From Rhizorhapis sp. SPR117 (GTDB lineage: Bacteria > Pseudomonadota > Alphaproteobacteria > Sphingomonadales > Sphingomonadaceae): 8,018 bases of DNA. The position numbers and the translations under genes were made by a program. A model generated the notes under the pieces. That model worked only from the letters and a program-made list of their open reading frames with translations, had not been told where the DNA came from and did not search any database. The stretch is from the NCBI RefSeq assembly GCF_021742065.1, contig NZ_JAKKIE010000101.1, positions 1 to 8,018 on the forward strand, written 5' to 3'. Below, in pieces: positions 7,551 through 8,018 of this stretch. The first letter of the stretch is position 1; each line of letters begins with the position of its first letter.

Positions 7551-7597
7551 TTGGATGCAAGCGGTAAATTTGGATATACTGGCACGTAGTTGGATGC
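7551..7597. repeat. Three TTGGAT direct repeats at about two helical turns
   Basis: TTGGATGC at 7551-7558, TTGGATAT (TTGGAT at 7570-7575) and TTGGATGC at 7590-7597 recur at 19- and 20-base intervals, close to two turns of the DNA helix. This spacing would put the three copies on the same face of the DNA, as expected for a protein-binding array or a short iteron set. They lie just after the operon, in a region with no supported gene. Only three short units are present, so chance is possible. Confidence 0.3.
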
Positions 7598-7752
7598 TGT
7601 CATCTGTCCGGCCTCGATGAGCAGCGCCATAGCTGCGGGCCAGTATGGGAGTTCGCGGACCGGATCCATTTCAGGTTTGCGCGCTTGGTTAGCGCTCTGC
7701 CGTTTCCCTGGTTCTTCCGGCCCCGTCTCGCCCACTGTTGTGCCATGCCCGC

Positions 7753-7917
7753 CTACGCTCCCAACGCCTCTGGCTGCTTCCTTGGCTTACGGTATCCCAT
7801 TGAATGCTGCTCGACGAAGCGCTGGCTCTCAAAGAAGATCAGCCCATAGACCATCCACGCGCAATCGCACGCAAATTTGGGGTGTGAATGGACGGCAAGT
7901 TTCAGGCGCTCCATCAT
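7753..7917 (-). CDS. Hypothetical small protein, 54 residues, minus strand
   Basis: This is a short reading frame beginning MMERLKLAVHSHPKFACDCA and ending in a basic, Pro-containing tail (GYRKPRKQPEALGA). The first ATG covers 7917-7915 and the stop TAG covers 7755-7753. It overlaps the stop of an incoming minus-strand frame in an ATGA arrangement, the pattern of translationally coupled bacterial genes. The composition (two Cys, aromatic cluster MVYGLIFF at about 22-29, basic end) looks protein-like, but I do not recognise a family. There is no good ribosome-binding site, though coupling could replace one. It could be a gene remnant or a chance frame. Confidence 0.32.
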   Translation of the reverse strand: MMERLKLAVHSHPKFACDCAWMVYGLIFFESQRFVEQHSMGYRKPRKQPEALGA

Positions 7918-8018
7918 ACTCGGGGACTGACCGGAATGTTAGCGAAAGGAGTCGTGTTTACGAACGGTGTAACTGTCATCGAGTCGACTGTGCCCTGTTC
8001 GCTTGCGGCCCTAATGCC
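7914..8018 (-). CDS. Possible C-terminal end of a minus-strand gene entering from the right edge
   Basis: One minus-strand frame is open from the window edge at 8018 to a TGA at 7916-7914, giving 34 residues (contains GTVDSMTVTPFVN, ends NIPVSPRV). Its start would lie outside the window unless an internal ATG at 7979 is used. The stop overlaps the ATG of the 54-residue frame that follows on the same strand. I cannot identify it. The overlap is the main reason to list it. Confidence 0.25.
   Translation of the reverse strand, partial: GIRAASEQGTVDSMTVTPFVNTTPFANIPVSPRV

Noticed and set aside
7433..7735. 100-codon minus-strand frame overlapping the end of the second MscS gene
   Set aside because: It overlaps a confident gene by 76 bases and has no ribosome-binding site. 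The segment MDPVRELPYWPAAM (from 7669) faintly recalls the start of AlpA-like DNA-binding proteins of mobile elements, but the expected helix-turn-helix does not follow.
1..8018. tRNA, rRNA, CRISPR array, insertion sequence or attachment site
   Set aside because: I saw no cloverleaf-like sequence, regularly spaced longer repeats, transposase motifs or terminal inverted repeats on either strand.

Overview
The window reads as chromosomal or accessory DNA from an alphaproteobacterium, most likely a sphingomonad (Sphingomonas/Novosphingobium/Erythrobacter type). This is an inference from the GC-rich third positions, the Ala/Arg-rich proteins with typical Ala-x-Ala signal peptides, and the general style of the encoded membrane proteins. 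No marker gene fixes the taxon.

Layout: positions 1-510 hold no convincing intact gene, only short reading-frame fragments that look like decayed coding sequence. Positions 511-2295 encode an SLC13/DASS-type anion permease with a cytosolic RCK_C (TrkA_C-like) domain between its two membrane halves. After a 106-base gap comes the core of the window, a tightly packed three-gene unit on the plus strand: a 298-residue MscS-family channel (2402-3298), a 1094-residue membrane ATPase (3298-6582) whose ATG shares one base with the preceding stop codon, and a second, more canonical MscS-family channel with a signal peptide (6585-7508) starting two bases after the ATPase stop. Positions 7509-8018 are sparse again. 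They hold a small hairpin at the end of the operon, three spaced TTGGAT direct repeats and two short, overlapping minus-strand reading frames of unknown identity running in from the right edge.

The ATPase is the most unusual object. It appears to have a cleavable signal peptide, about 450 residues of periplasmic, mostly helical sequence, five membrane segments that bring the chain back inside, and then a cytoplasmic P-loop module of AAA+/STAND type (Walker A GERGLGKS, Walker B ending in DD, a GNP motif) with a likely winged-helix end. This layout recalls MscK/KefA-type channels (signal peptide, long periplasmic helical domain, extra membrane helices), but the channel module is replaced by an NTPase and the channel modules are supplied by separate flanking genes. 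The inferred idea is a three-part membrane complex in which a nucleotide-dependent sensor or switch controls one or two MscS-type pores, for osmotic or envelope stress or possibly as a defence-type membrane-permeabilising device. The upstream permease may be an independent transcription unit.
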